NCBI GenBank assembly: GCA_964371785.1
Contig: CAYJOL010000001.1
Span: 186,001 to 250,000, forward strand
From: CAVQCT01 sp964371785
GTDB lineage: Bacteria; Zixibacteria; MSB-5A5; GN15; FEB-12
Reading direction: 5' to 3'
Length of the DNA: 64,000 bases
The notes below the pieces were generated by a model that saw nothing but the letters and a program-made list of their open reading frames with translations, had not been told where the DNA came from and ran no database searches. Shown in pieces: positions 41,007 to 50,747 of this stretch. How positions within the stretch are numbered: position 1 is the first letter of the stretch; every line of letters starts with the position of its first letter. The position numbers and the translations under genes were made by a program.

Positions 41007-42768
41007 TTTTCTGTGATTTTTGTCTATCCTGATACGGCTTCAGGTGAACCGGATACAGTTTCCCCATGAGCTGCACATTGTACCGTTGGAATATTTCAGT
41101 ACGGTAGGCATCGAAAGTGAGCTCCCGGTGCTTGTCCTTCAGAATCTCAATAATCTGTGTTCTTGCTTTCGGCAGATCCTGTGATTGTTTTCGGTCTAAT
41201 ACCTTGATAATCTGATAACCAAATTCGGTCTTGACCGGGTGAGACACTTCTCCAATCGGTGTGCTAACGGCCGCCTGCCAGAATTCGGGTGAGACATCAC
41301 GCTCGCCGATTGGCCCAAGATCGGCCAGAGCCTCGCGGATGTTTTCTTCGCCCGGATAATACTGTTTGGCCAGTGACAGAAAATCCACCCCGCCCATAGC
41401 CTGATCTCTTACGAACTCTCCAAGTACGGAATCTTTGGTCAGGATCTGTTGCACAACCAGCGGCTTTTCTACTTTGAAGTCATCTTTGTGAGCATCGTAA
41501 TAAGCTTCTATCAGGCTGTCCGAAGGTTGCCAATCAGGGTCATAGCGGCGTTTGTCTATAATGACTCGGCGATACTTATGTTTCAGTCCTTCCTGCTGTT
41601 GTCTGACCTCAGCAAGCGTATCAAGACGGGTGTCGATAGCGGCTTCCGCCAAAGCAAACCTCTGTCCCAGACGGTTGTACATATCCTTTTTCAATTCGGG
41701 AGTTGTGTTGTCGATACGGAGTTTCTGACGGATCGCTATTTCGGTCGACCGGGCATCGTTACAATCGATAGTATCGCGTTCATTCACAATGGCCAGCCAC
41801 TGCCTGCCGTCGACCAGAAACAGATTCGTATCAAGCAAAGGTTCATTGTAACGGACCTTCATCAAGCCAAACAGCGAGTCGGTCAGAGCACGGCCGATTA
41901 TATTAGTACGTTCATTGCGGAGTGCCGTAGCGGCTGCCTCGTACAATCCGGGATTCAGCGGCTGGAGTCCCTTGGGAACGTAAGCCTGACAGTATAGTAT
42001 ATGCCAGCCATTGGCGTCGCGATACGGTTGTGAGATATCACCGGCCCGCAACGCGAAGGCTACCGAGTCAAACGGATCCAGATAGACACCGTGCCCCGTC
42101 CAACCGACAAAACCGCCGTTATTACCGGTCGTCGTATCGTGCGAGAATTCTTTCGCCTCGGCTACGAACGAGGTCGAATCGTGTATTCTGGCACGGATTT
42201 CAAAAGCCAGCTTCTGAGCCGCCTCATCGAGTTGTTCCTTTGAAAGTCCCTGGTATTTCAGCGAGTCGCGGGTAGCCGGAAGGGCGGTAGGTGAAATGAG
42301 GATATGGAAGAGGTTGATGTGTTCTTCCACCGTGAATATTTCCGGATGGCTGTTGTAATAGTCAACTGTTTCGGCGGAATCAAGTGTGACCTTATCATAG
42401 ACTTCTTTTTGAAGATATGTTCTGACCAGTAAATCGTAATATCGTAGTCTGAACAGGCGATACTGATCGTAATTGTCTTCCAATGAAACCGAGCGGGCAT
42501 CGAGACCGGTCAGCGTATCCGCGACGAGACTGTCTCGATATAGCCTGACTGATTGTGTATCAATTATTCCGCCCATTTCCGCCAGATGGCTGGCGTACAT
42601 GTCGCGGTACAGTTGCTCCATAGTGAGGCTGTACCCGCCATCGGCAGTCGCCGTCACGTACGTGAACTTCTTGGCATTCTGTTCGCTGATAAATGATGGA
42701 TTACACGCATTAAGAAGAAGGCCGAAAATGGCAGAGCACAAGACAACAGCAACAATATTCCGTTTCAA
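40993..42768 (-). CDS. Lipoprotein peptidyl-prolyl isomerase with PpiC/SurA-type domains
   Basis: 591 aa, TTG start with GGAGAG upstream. Lipobox LLLNAC (Cys about residue 22). A first parvulin-like region (about 150-270) reads EEHINLFHILISP, FVAEAKEFSHDTTTGNNGGFVGWTGHG, and RDANGWHILYCQ. A second (about 435-545) reads KPLVVQQILTK, DFLSLAKQYYPGEENIREALADLGPIGE, SHPVKTEFGYQIIKVLD. Both carry the G-G-x-(x)-G and GWHI/GYQII landmarks of parvulins, but the first His is replaced in the second (QQILT). It probably folds outer-membrane proteins in the periplasm. Downstream is a membrane lipid kinase gene. Confidence 0.85.
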   Translation of the reverse strand: MKRNIVAVVLCSAIFGLLLNACNPSFISEQNAKKFTYVTATADGGYSLTMEQLYRDMYASHLAEMGGIIDTQSVRLYRDSLVADTLTGLDARSVSLEDNYDQYRLFRLRYYDLLVRTYLQKEVYDKVTLDSAETVDYYNSHPEIFTVEEHINLFHILISPTALPATRDSLKYQGLSKEQLDEAAQKLAFEIRARIHDSTSFVAEAKEFSHDTTTGNNGGFVGWTGHGVYLDPFDSVAFALRAGDISQPYRDANGWHILYCQAYVPKGLQPLNPGLYEAAATALRNERTNIIGRALTDSLFGLMKVRYNEPLLDTNLFLVDGRQWLAIVNERDTIDCNDARSTEIAIRQKLRIDNTTPELKKDMYNRLGQRFALAEAAIDTRLDTLAEVRQQQEGLKHKYRRVIIDKRRYDPDWQPSDSLIEAYYDAHKDDFKVEKPLVVQQILTKDSVLGEFVRDQAMGGVDFLSLAKQYYPGEENIREALADLGPIGERDVSPEFWQAAVSTPIGEVSHPVKTEFGYQIIKVLDRKQSQDLPKARTQIIEILKDKHRELTFDAYRTEIFQRYNVQLMGKLYPVHLKPYQDRQKSQKNGNK

Positions 42769-42859
42769 CAGATTCTCTCCATTGGTGATAGATTTAAGCT
42801 GTTATATTATACACGAAGGGGGCAAAAACAAGCGGAAAATGGTTTTAGTGGCCAATCGC

Positions 42860-44551
42860 TCAGGAGGTCACGGCCGCCCGTTCGACAGCTTCCCGATATT
42901 TTGCGGCGTCAAAGATTTGGAATTCAACCAGAAAAGTCGTCCCTTCACCCAGCCGCGTGTCAATACTGATGTCAAGTTCAAGCGCCGAACAGATTCGATG
43001 GACGATTGACAGCCCGAGTCCTGTCCCCTGCTTCTTGGTGGAGAAGAATGGCTGATAAATCTTCTTGAGATTCTCCGAGGATATCCCCGGACCGTTGTCC
43101 TGAACGTGAAGCTCGACAACTCTTCTGGGTTTGTTGACGACCACGCGGACAGTCAGCACGCCCGGTTTTCCGTCAAACGCCTCACACGCATTGACGGCAA
43201 GGTTTAGCATTAGTTGCTTAAGCAGTCCTTCGTCACCAACCACATACAGGAAGGATTCATCCGTCTCAACGGCAATCCGAATGTGCGGGCCGTACGACGG
43301 ATGGTGATAGAGGATCTCCAGCACTTCGCTGATAAGGTGGCAGATTTCCACTTTGTTATAGGCAGGACGGTCTATTCGGGCATAGGAGAGAAATTCGTTG
43401 AGGATATTGGTCAGACGATCCGATTCCTTCACGATCAGCGTCATTAACCGGTTATTTTCATGCGATACTTGTTGTTCTCTTTTGAGCACCTCGACCGAAC
43501 CGGAAATGGCTGCCAGGGGATTCCGAATTTCGTGCGCGATCGACGCCGAGAGTTCGCCGACAGCGGCTAAACGATCGGCTGTGCGCACTTTTGCCTCCAG
43601 CTGCTTCGCTTCAGTTAGATCCGAGAAAATGGCAATTATCCCCCGCATCTCCCGGTCTTCCTCACGCAGAATCGAAGTGGAAAGTCCGAGAGGGAGTTTC
43701 TGTCCCCGCAGGTTGGTTATTTCCAACTCCTTGCGGGGGTGTTCGAGGCCGGCAATCAGGCCGTCCCGCAAGCACTGAGCTAAGCCCGGCATCCTCTCGG
43801 CAAACACCTCGTCGCACAGCATCCCCTTCACATCTTCCTCGTGATATCCCAGAATTCGCTCGGCGGCGCGATTGAAATAGATGATGTTTCCGCGAGCGTC
43901 AACAGTAAGCAATCCGGAGTTCAGGTGTCGTAGGATGTCATCGGTCTCAAGTCTTGCGCGGCGAAGAGCCATCGAGGTATCAGCCAATTGCCGGTCGCGG
44001 TCTTTGAGTCGCTCCGCCAGAAAGCCTGAAATGAACGCAACCAGATAGAAGATAAGCATGTGCAGAAATATCGAATAAAAGACGCTATCCTGGGCCGAGA
44101 AGATTGTCTTTAACGCCCTGAGCGAAAATTCGGATTCCGCCGGCGCGCTCAAGCCGAACCAGATGATAAAGGCGTAGGCAATGGACACCGCCGAGGCCAG
44201 CAGCAACGTCCCGATGAGACGATATACGAGCGCGGCTGAGATTATGGTCAGGATGAACAGGACCGAAAACGGCGAATTAATATTGCCCGTCGAATAGATA
44301 ATACTCGACTCGATAACCAGTTCGAACAAGAATTGCAGACCAATGCAGGTATGAGTCACCGTCCGGAGATTGTGTCGCCGGTCGGTGGAGAGAAGTATGG
44401 TGAATCCGAGTGTCCATATGGAATACAACACGAACTGAATCTGCATGAAGTGCGGATACTTCATCCAGAATACGACCACCGAGAAAAGCAGAATATACTG
44501 CGCGAGCCTCAGCGGCAGAAACCAGCCCATGATTTTCGAAGGTCTGTCCAT
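42860..44551 (-). CDS. pilS: PilS-like PAS sensor histidine kinase
   Basis: 563 aa from the ATG at 44551 (MDRPSKIM). Six N-terminal membrane helices (about residues 10-180), a PAS domain (about 210-320: LNSGLLTVDARGNIIYFNRAAERILGY), a HisKA box with phospho-His in SIAHEIRNPLAAISGSVEVL (about 352), and a HATPase with N box LMLNLAVNACEAF, G1 DNGPGIS, F box PFFSTKKQG and G2 GTGLGLSI. In pilus systems PilS senses pilin in the membrane and phosphorylates PilR. The gene follows pilC, pilT and pilB; no PilR is in the window. PilS is a context-based call. Confidence 0.85.
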   Translation of the reverse strand: MDRPSKIMGWFLPLRLAQYILLFSVVVFWMKYPHFMQIQFVLYSIWTLGFTILLSTDRRHNLRTVTHTCIGLQFLFELVIESSIIYSTGNINSPFSVLFILTIISAALVYRLIGTLLLASAVSIAYAFIIWFGLSAPAESEFSLRALKTIFSAQDSVFYSIFLHMLIFYLVAFISGFLAERLKDRDRQLADTSMALRRARLETDDILRHLNSGLLTVDARGNIIYFNRAAERILGYHEEDVKGMLCDEVFAERMPGLAQCLRDGLIAGLEHPRKELEITNLRGQKLPLGLSTSILREEDREMRGIIAIFSDLTEAKQLEAKVRTADRLAAVGELSASIAHEIRNPLAAISGSVEVLKREQQVSHENNRLMTLIVKESDRLTNILNEFLSYARIDRPAYNKVEICHLISEVLEILYHHPSYGPHIRIAVETDESFLYVVGDEGLLKQLMLNLAVNACEAFDGKPGVLTVRVVVNKPRRVVELHVQDNGPGISSENLKKIYQPFFSTKKQGTGLGLSIVHRICSALELDISIDTRLGEGTTFLVEFQIFDAAKYREAVERAAVTS

Positions 44552-44561
44552 AAGTACAAAC

Positions 44562-44590
44562 AACAACGGCGCACAAATGGCGCCGTTGTT
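44562..44590 (-). terminator. Perfect hairpin between pilC and pilS
   Basis: AACAACGGCGC (44562-44572) and GCGCCGTTGTT (44580-44590) are an 11-bp perfect inverted repeat with a 7-base loop. On the minus strand it follows the pilC stop and precedes a short T-rich run (TTTGTACTT). It may partly end transcription after pilC and so lower pilS expression. Confidence 0.6.
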
Positions 44591-44617
44591 ATCAGATCTG
44601 CGTAAGGTTTATAGTCC

Positions 44618-45814
44618 TTAAATCTTGCCAATGATGTCGAACATCGGCAGGTACATGGCTATCAGAATGCCGCCGATAACAACACCCATAAATACGATAA
44701 TGATAGGTTCGATAATCGACGTCAGCGCCGATACCGCTTCATCGACTTCCTCGTCGTAGAAGTCGGCAATCTTGTTCAACATTTCGTCCAGACCACCGGT
44801 TTTCTCACCTACCGCAATCATCTGGGTTACCATAGGAGGAAACACTCCGGTTTCTTTAAGCGGCCCGGTAATGGTATCGCCTTCGGCGATCGACACAACC
44901 GACTTGTTGATGGCGTTAGCTACCACCATGTTGCCGGCTGTTTTGGCCGTGATCTCCAGCGCCTCCAGAATCGAAACGCCTGATGCCAATAACGTTCCCA
45001 GTGTTCTGGTAAATCTGGCAATACTCGACTTTCTAACCAGCGTGCCCAATACAGGAGAACGAAGAAGCATCTTGTCGACCTGTAAAGCTCCCGCCGGAGT
45101 ACGCTTCCACCAGGCGAATACGCCAAAGAAGCCAACGGCGCCGAAAATGATATAGAGGAAATTGGCCTTCAAGAAGTTTGATATGCTCAAAACGATCAAG
45201 GTCGGTTTCGGCAGATCTGCGTGGAGGCCACCAAACATCTTTGCGAAAACTGGTACGATAAATGCAAGCATGGCCACCGTCACACCCGTTGCTACGACGA
45301 CGATAACTGCCGGATAGACCATGGCGCCTTTGACCTTACGAATCAATCGGTCGGCCTTCTCTCGGTACGCAGCCAGACGATTCAAAATGGCATCGAGCGC
45401 ACCACCAACCTCACCGGCTTCAACCATGTTGGTATACAGCTGATCAAAAATCTTGGGGTGTCGTGCGAGCGCTTCGGAGAGTGTTGCGCCGCCCTGCACA
45501 CCTTCTTTGACCTGGTTGACGATTTTCGCGAGTTCCTTGTTTTCCATCTGGCTCGACAGAATGTCAAGGCACTGGACCATCGGCAAACCCGCTCCGATCA
45601 TGGTTGCGAACTGACGGGTGAATCGGGATACATCCACTTTCGGAACACCGGTCCCGAATTTGATATTGATCTCGGGTGCTTTCTTGGAAATCGAGGTGAC
45701 GACGATACGGTTCTGCCTGAGAACCCGCTCCAGATCCGTCCGACTGTTAGCCTTCAGCGAGCCCTGGACCGCGGCTCCGGCGAGCGTCTTTCCTTTATAT
45801 TCAAATATTGGCAC
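44618..45814 (-). CDS. pilC: Type IV pilus inner-membrane platform protein
   Basis: 398 aa. Two GspF/PilC repeats: FTRQFATMIGAGLPMVQCLDIL (about 65-86) and FTRTLGTLLASGVSILEALEI (about 265-285), each followed by a membrane segment, and a C-terminal helix pair (LTSIIEPIIIVFMGVVIGGILIAMYLPMFDI). PilC sits in the inner membrane and links the motors to the pilin shaft. It lies 25 bases after pilT. Confidence 0.97.
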   Translation of the reverse strand: MPIFEYKGKTLAGAAVQGSLKANSRTDLERVLRQNRIVVTSISKKAPEINIKFGTGVPKVDVSRFTRQFATMIGAGLPMVQCLDILSSQMENKELAKIVNQVKEGVQGGATLSEALARHPKIFDQLYTNMVEAGEVGGALDAILNRLAAYREKADRLIRKVKGAMVYPAVIVVVATGVTVAMLAFIVPVFAKMFGGLHADLPKPTLIVLSISNFLKANFLYIIFGAVGFFGVFAWWKRTPAGALQVDKMLLRSPVLGTLVRKSSIARFTRTLGTLLASGVSILEALEITAKTAGNMVVANAINKSVVSIAEGDTITGPLKETGVFPPMVTQMIAVGEKTGGLDEMLNKIADFYDEEVDEAVSALTSIIEPIIIVFMGVVIGGILIAMYLPMFDIIGKI

Positions 45815-45839
45815 GGCTTTTTCCTTTCGTCACTGAATC

Positions 45840-46916
45840 CTACGCATACGCCGGTGATTTCTGCTTGGACAGCATCTCACCCAGTTCCTGCGGATTGTTA
45901 CTATAGTTCATCGCATCGTGTATCGATATCTTACCCGACAGATATAATTCGGACAGCGTCTGGTTCATCGTCTTCATGCCAAATTTCTGGCCTGACTGGA
46001 TCATGGAATAAATCTGATGTACTTTATCGTCTCTTACCAGGGCCCGGATAGCCGGCGTCACTACCAAGACTTCAAGAGCGAGGACTCGGCCGCCACCGAC
46101 CTTCGGTATAAGCGACTGCGAAACAATCGCCTGGAGAGAGAATGACAGCGAAACCCGGACCTGCTCCTGCTGGTTGGTCGGGAAGGCGTCGACAATACGG
46201 TTAATCGATTCCGCCGCCGAGTTCGTGTGCAGGGTCGCAAAAGCCAGGTGGCCGGTTTCGGAAATCGATAACGCAGCCTCGATAGTCTCGAGATCGCGCA
46301 TTTCGCCGACCAGCACAACATCGGGGTCTTCGCGCAGGGCGTATTTGAGCGCAGCCGCGAACGAATTCGTATCCGAATAGACTTCTCTTTGGTTCACCAG
46401 GGCCGTCTGATGGCGGTGCAAATACTCAATAGGATCTTCGACGGTAATGATATGCACTGGACGCTCTTTATTGATCTTATCGATAATGGCAGCCAGGGTC
46501 GTGGACTTACCGGAACCGGTCGGACCGGTCACCAGCACCAGACCGCGCGGCAGTTTGGCAAACTCAGCCACGACTTTTGGCAAACCCAGTTCATCGAATG
46601 TCTTCACTTTGTAGGGGATCTGGCGAAGCGCCACCGCCACGTTGCCGCGCTGCATGAACATATTGCAGCGGAAGCGGCTCATCGACTCGATACCGAATGA
46701 AAAATCAAGTTCATTGTTCTGTTCGAATTTTAATTTCTGTTTCTCATTCAGCATTGAGTACGAGAGCTTCTTGGTCTGCTCGCTGGTCAGAATGTCATAA
46801 TTCAAACGTTGAAGCTTTCCATCCACGCGCACCACAGGCGGGGATCCAACGGTAAGGTGTAGATCCGATGCATTCATCTTCACCATCTGTTCCAGCAATT
46901 CACGAAGAGATATCAT
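45840..46916 (-). CDS. pilT: Type IV pilus retraction ATPase
   Basis: 358 aa from the ATG at 46916 (GGGAG seven bases upstream; a GTG two codons earlier is less likely). Walker A GPTGSGKST (residues 131-139), Asp box ITVEDPIEYLH, Walker B DPDVVLVGEMRDLETI, and His box GHLAFATLHTNSA. The PilT-specific C-terminal motif appears as AIRALVRDDKVHQI. PilT drives pilus retraction and twitching. Between it and pilB is a 147-base gap without a gene. Confidence 0.97.
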   Translation of the reverse strand: MISLRELLEQMVKMNASDLHLTVGSPPVVRVDGKLQRLNYDILTSEQTKKLSYSMLNEKQKLKFEQNNELDFSFGIESMSRFRCNMFMQRGNVAVALRQIPYKVKTFDELGLPKVVAEFAKLPRGLVLVTGPTGSGKSTTLAAIIDKINKERPVHIITVEDPIEYLHRHQTALVNQREVYSDTNSFAAALKYALREDPDVVLVGEMRDLETIEAALSISETGHLAFATLHTNSAAESINRIVDAFPTNQQEQVRVSLSFSLQAIVSQSLIPKVGGGRVLALEVLVVTPAIRALVRDDKVHQIYSMIQSGQKFGMKTMNQTLSELYLSGKISIHDAMNYSNNPQELGEMLSKQKSPAYA

Positions 46917-47069
46917 GAACACGCTCCCAACTTTCTTAGAAATTGCGCTTTCAGACCAGGCTTGTTACTTATGCTGATATTATCGGAATTTCCAGCCGTT
47001 TCTTGACCGGATTTTGCACAAAAGCAGCCGTTAACTTATTGAATTACAAGAGATTTATTGACGAGGGGG

Positions 47070-48770
47070 CTAGTTATTTGCCGAGGTCGTGGCGTAAACT
47101 TCTTCGATAGAGACAATTCCCTGTTTCATCTTGTCCACTGCACACATACGCAGACTGAACATCCCCTGCTCCATGGCGACTTTTCGAATTTCCGTATCCG
47201 CCGCTTTCGCCAGTATGAGCTGTTCAATTTCAGCGGTAATCGGCATGACCTCATAAATACCGGTACGGCCAGCCTTCCCTGTCTCGTTGCATTCGGCGCA
47301 ACCTCGGCCTTCAAAAGCACGAATATTGCGAAGCAGGTCTTTGGACACACCGAGACCATCGACCTGTTCCTGAGTGAGGTTGATTTCCTCTTTGCAGTGC
47401 TGACAGATCTTGCGCATCATACGTTGGGCCATGATGAGCTTGGTAGCGGAAGCCACTAGATAGAAAGGGACGCCCATGTCAATGAGGCGGTTAATCGATG
47501 ACGGAGCATCGTTCGTGTGAAGAGTCGAAAAAACAAGGTGCCCGGTGAGTGCGGCCCGGATTGCAATCTCGGCCGTCTCGCCGTCACGAATCTCACCAAC
47601 CATGATGATGTCGGGGTCCTGACGGAGGAAGGAACGAAGCGCCGCCGCGAAGGTCATCCCGATATCCGACTTTACGGCCACCTGGTTGATACCATCGAAG
47701 TTGAACTCAACCGGATCCTCAGCCGTCATAATATTCACGTCGATGGTATTAATCTGCTTCAACGCCGAGTACAGCGTTGTGGTCTTACCCGAACCGGTCG
47801 GCCCGGTCACAAGGATGATACCGAACGGCAGGTGAATCTTGTCGTTGAATTTCTGGAGATCTTCCTCACGGAATCCGAGCTTGGTCATATCGACCATGAG
47901 GGCCATCGGATCCAGAATTCGCATAACCACCTTCTCCCCGAAGATGGTCGGAAGGACGGATACGCGCAAGTCAACGGTTCGGCCGCCGATTTTGATTTTA
48001 ATGCGGCCATCCTGCGGAAGTCTTCGTTCTGAAATATCCAGCTCGGCCATAATCTTAATACGCGAAACGATAGCCGCCCGGTACTTGAACGGCAATGGCG
48101 CCATCTCGCGCAGGTCCCCGTCAATCCTATACCGGACGCGGATTCGTTTTTCATACATTTCGAAGTGAATATCCGAGGCTCCCATCCTGATGGCGTCGCC
48201 TATGATCGAATCGACCAGCTTGACCAGCGGCTTATCCTGAATTTGGGACATCAGGTCCGACTCACTCGGACCTTCCTCTGTCGATACGACTTCGAGATCG
48301 GGATCTCCTTCGAGCCCCTTGACTATCTCGGACAGTCCGCCGGAGTCTTTGTAGTATGCCTCAATCGCCTTCTCGATCGCTTTCTCCGGAGAGATTACCG
48401 GCTGAACCGTACATCCGGTTATGAACTTGATGGCATCGAGAACGTAAATGTTATTAGGGTCGCTGATGGCGACCAGGAGTGTCTTGTTGAGTTTGGAGAC
48501 GGCGATTACTTTGAACTTGCGGGCGATATCCAGAGGGATGAGCTGGACGATTTCCGGATTCAACTCGACATCGCTTAGACGCAGGGCTCCGATCTTGAGA
48601 TGCTTGCCGATAAATTTTGCAATATCGTCTTCTGACTCCACAGCTCCGAGGCTGACCAGAGCGGTCTCAAATTTCTCTTTTTTTGCCTTGGCCTGGGCGA
48701 GCGCCTTCTCCGCCTGTTCGGGCGTGATTTTGCCCGCTTTGACCAGCATGGCACCTAATTCAGTTGACAT
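47070..48770 (-). CDS. pilB: Type IV pilus assembly ATPase
   Basis: 566 aa. An N-terminal MshEN/GSPII_E_N domain (LGAMLVKAGKITPEQAEKAL, FIGKHLKIGALRLSDVEL) is followed by the motor core: Walker A GPTGSGKTTT (about 322-331), Asp box MTAEDPVEFNF, Walker B DPDIIMVGEIRDGETA, His box GHLVFSTLHTNDAPS. A zinc tetra-Cys (CQHCKEEI, then GCAECNETGKAGR) is intact. PilB powers pilus extension. The MshEN domain could bind cyclic di-GMP, as in MshE, but the ligand residues were not checked. It is 59 bases downstream of the roadblock/MglA genes. Confidence 0.97.
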   Translation of the reverse strand: MSTELGAMLVKAGKITPEQAEKALAQAKAKKEKFETALVSLGAVESEDDIAKFIGKHLKIGALRLSDVELNPEIVQLIPLDIARKFKVIAVSKLNKTLLVAISDPNNIYVLDAIKFITGCTVQPVISPEKAIEKAIEAYYKDSGGLSEIVKGLEGDPDLEVVSTEEGPSESDLMSQIQDKPLVKLVDSIIGDAIRMGASDIHFEMYEKRIRVRYRIDGDLREMAPLPFKYRAAIVSRIKIMAELDISERRLPQDGRIKIKIGGRTVDLRVSVLPTIFGEKVVMRILDPMALMVDMTKLGFREEDLQKFNDKIHLPFGIILVTGPTGSGKTTTLYSALKQINTIDVNIMTAEDPVEFNFDGINQVAVKSDIGMTFAAALRSFLRQDPDIIMVGEIRDGETAEIAIRAALTGHLVFSTLHTNDAPSSINRLIDMGVPFYLVASATKLIMAQRMMRKICQHCKEEINLTQEQVDGLGVSKDLLRNIRAFEGRGCAECNETGKAGRTGIYEVMPITAEIEQLILAKAADTEIRKVAMEQGMFSLRMCAVDKMKQGIVSIEEVYATTSANN

Positions 48771-48829
48771 ATCGCAATTTCTTCAAGAAAAAAGGCTTTC
48801 AGGTGATCGTGTTTACGCGACGGGAGAAC

Positions 48830-49324
48830 TTAATCCTGGAAGATGTCATCCAGTTTGTTCTGTGCCTGGGCGGTGAAATCACCGGTAATTCCGCCTGCTC
48901 GCTCGGAAGTACCACTCTGCCCCTTTATCTTTTCAAACACTTTGGCCAGTTCCAGCGCAGTCTCCTTCGCGTACAACCGTACCATACCGATGGTCGTGCG
49001 GTCGTCGAATATAACTACGAGGATTGACCGTTCACCGACCAACGACATGTGGATGTGATCTTTTTTCCCCTGATGGAAAAGCACGGAGAACTCCGGCTCG
49101 CCGACCAGACGGGCGATCTCCTTGGTTGAAGCAAATGATCCGGCCAGCAAGGCGGCCAGGGCAGTAGTATCGAGCGAATGCGTGAATCCCTGTCGGGTGA
49201 TCAAATGACCATCCTTGTCAACAAGCAAGGCGCATTTTGCCTCGGCTCCCTTCAGCATTTTTGAAATCAACGTGTCGATCTGGTTGATTTCTTCTTCGTA
49301 GATTATCAGGCTATCATCAGACAT
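48830..49324 (-). CDS. Roadblock/LC7-domain protein (1 of 4)
   Basis: 164 aa from the ATG at 49324, with GAGGAGG upstream; the longer frame reads into the GTPase gene. The roadblock domain spans about residues 15-125: INQIDTLISKMLKGAEAKCALLVDKDGHLITRQG, DTTALAALLAGSFASTKEIARLVGE, SILVVIFDDRTTIGMVRLYAKE. The tail (KGQSGTSERAGGITGDFTAQAQNKLDDIFQD) is flexible. Roadblock proteins dimerise and act as GTPase activators or scaffolds for MglA-type GTPases; this one is the likely direct partner of the gene that ends 16 bases upstream. Confidence 0.88.
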   Translation of the reverse strand: MSDDSLIIYEEEINQIDTLISKMLKGAEAKCALLVDKDGHLITRQGFTHSLDTTALAALLAGSFASTKEIARLVGEPEFSVLFHQGKKDHIHMSLVGERSILVVIFDDRTTIGMVRLYAKETALELAKVFEKIKGQSGTSERAGGITGDFTAQAQNKLDDIFQD

Positions 49325-49340
49325 TTCAGCCTCCTCAAGA

Positions 49341-50381
49341 CTATTTAATTCCGAATATGCGTTTGAAAAATCCGCGTTTTCTTTCTTTGTCAGCGCGTCG
49401 TTTAACCGACGGTGCCATTGTGGGCGCCTGCTTGGGCGACAATAACTGGCCCATCCGTTCACCATGCTCCGAAATGGATGGCCCCGACGCGCGCGGTGCG
49501 GTGACCGGTTTTATCGACGAACCCTGTACCGAGACGTTCTCCGACGCACGTCCGCCACTTCCGGGATAAGGGCGAAATTCCGGCTGCTGTGATTCCACTG
49601 CGACCGGCTCCAGTTCGGGACTCGGCTCTTCCTCCCGCACCGGCTCAGTCATCGTCGCAGTCTCTGTCGAGACCGCACTTGGCTGCCTGACAGGTTCACG
49701 AGACGGCTCCGGATATGGAGCGCGTTCCGGCTCAGGCATTTGCTCGGACTCTTCCTGAGAGGCGGCGAAACTCACAGTCGGCTTTGGACGTGAATTGGCG
49801 TTGTTCTTGGCTTTCTCAAGAACGAGTTTGATAATCAGTTTCAGCGTATCGAATACACCGTTACCTACCGTGGCCGATGCTTCAAAATGGGGACGCCCCT
49901 TGGTATTGAGTCTGGCGTTCAGTTCCTCCACGGACATGATGCCCGGAAGGTCCCTCTTGTTGAACTGAATAACCATGGGCAGCTCATTGATGTCGTAACC
50001 GTATTCACGAAGGTTCTCTTCGAGGTTGGAAAGCGACTCAATATTTTCGTCCATTTTGTCCGGCTGGCTGTCGGCCACAAACACGACGCCATCGACTCCA
50101 CGAAGAACAAGTTTTCTCGTGGCGTTGTAATAAACCTGTCCGGGAACCGTGTATAATTGAAATTTCGCGGCGAACCCGTTGATCGTACCGATATTGATCG
50201 GTAAGAAATCAAAGTACAAGGTCCGATCCGCTTCGGTGGCCAGCGAGATCATTTTGCCCCGCGTATCTGCCGGAACTTTCGAGTGTACATACAGCAGATT
50301 GGTCGTCTTGCCGGACAGCCCGGGTCCGTAATAGACAATCTTGCAGCACACTTCCCGTGATGAATAGTTAATTGATACCAT
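49341..50381 (-). CDS. mglA: MglA-family small GTPase with long acidic/proline linker and basic C-terminal tail
   Basis: 346 aa; canonical MglA is about 195. G1 is GPGLSGKTT (residues 19-27); the switch II motif is TVPGQ (78-82), the MglA hallmark in place of DTAGQ; NKRD (141-144) is G4, and SATVGNG the G5 region. After residue ~193 comes a ~130-residue linker rich in Pro and Glu, then a basic, amphipathic end (VKRRADKERKRGFFKRIFGIK). MglA marks the leading pole in Myxococcus and is switched by the roadblock protein MglB. The tail may bind acidic membrane lipids. The ribosome site AGGATAAG supports this start. Confidence 0.9.
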   Translation of the reverse strand: MVSINYSSREVCCKIVYYGPGLSGKTTNLLYVHSKVPADTRGKMISLATEADRTLYFDFLPINIGTINGFAAKFQLYTVPGQVYYNATRKLVLRGVDGVVFVADSQPDKMDENIESLSNLEENLREYGYDINELPMVIQFNKRDLPGIMSVEELNARLNTKGRPHFEASATVGNGVFDTLKLIIKLVLEKAKNNANSRPKPTVSFAASQEESEQMPEPERAPYPEPSREPVRQPSAVSTETATMTEPVREEEPSPELEPVAVESQQPEFRPYPGSGGRASENVSVQGSSIKPVTAPRASGPSISEHGERMGQLLSPKQAPTMAPSVKRRADKERKRGFFKRIFGIK

Positions 50382-50405
50382 GTCAGCTTATCCTGTTCCT
50401 TATCA

Positions 50406-50747
50406 TCAACTCGCAAGCCGCAATCTGCTGATCGCATTCTTGATTTCCAGGCGTATGAGTCCGATGTTGACATTTTTTTCGGTTGTCACCACCAGAATGC
50501 CTATACCGGCGTCAGTGAAGAAAAGCTTTCCTTCATCCGCTTCGATCGTCACCTGCTTCAGCGGCGTGGTCTTGAGCCGGTCCAATGATTTCTGGATGTT
50601 GGTCGTTATGGAGGCCGCCAGGGCGCCTATCGTCTCGCCCTCAAACGCCTCGTCAAGGTCGGCCGCGATGACTATACCGTCATTACCGACCACCATCGAC
50701 CCGGTTACACCGGTGGTTTTGTTCAGTTCGTTCAACACGTCATACAT
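50406..50747 (-). CDS. mglB: Roadblock/LC7-domain protein, MglB-like (2 of 4)
   Basis: 113 aa, almost exactly one roadblock domain: MYDVLNELNKTTGVTGSMVVGNDGIVIAADLD, GALAASITTNIQKSLDRL, GKLFFTDAGIGILVVTTEKNVNIGLIRLEIKNAI. Minimal roadblock proteins of this size next to mglA are typically MglB-type GTPase-activating partners. The start overlaps the previous gene by eight bases and has GGAGAAACAAT upstream. It is 24 bases before mglA. The symbol is by context. Confidence 0.82.
   Translation of the reverse strand: MYDVLNELNKTTGVTGSMVVGNDGIVIAADLDEAFEGETIGALAASITTNIQKSLDRLKTTPLKQVTIEADEGKLFFTDAGIGILVVTTEKNVNIGLIRLEIKNAISRLRLAS

Noticed and set aside
46923..47069. Sigma-54 promoter before pilT
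   Set aside because: No GG-N10-GC pair of the TGGCAC/TTGC type was present in the gap.
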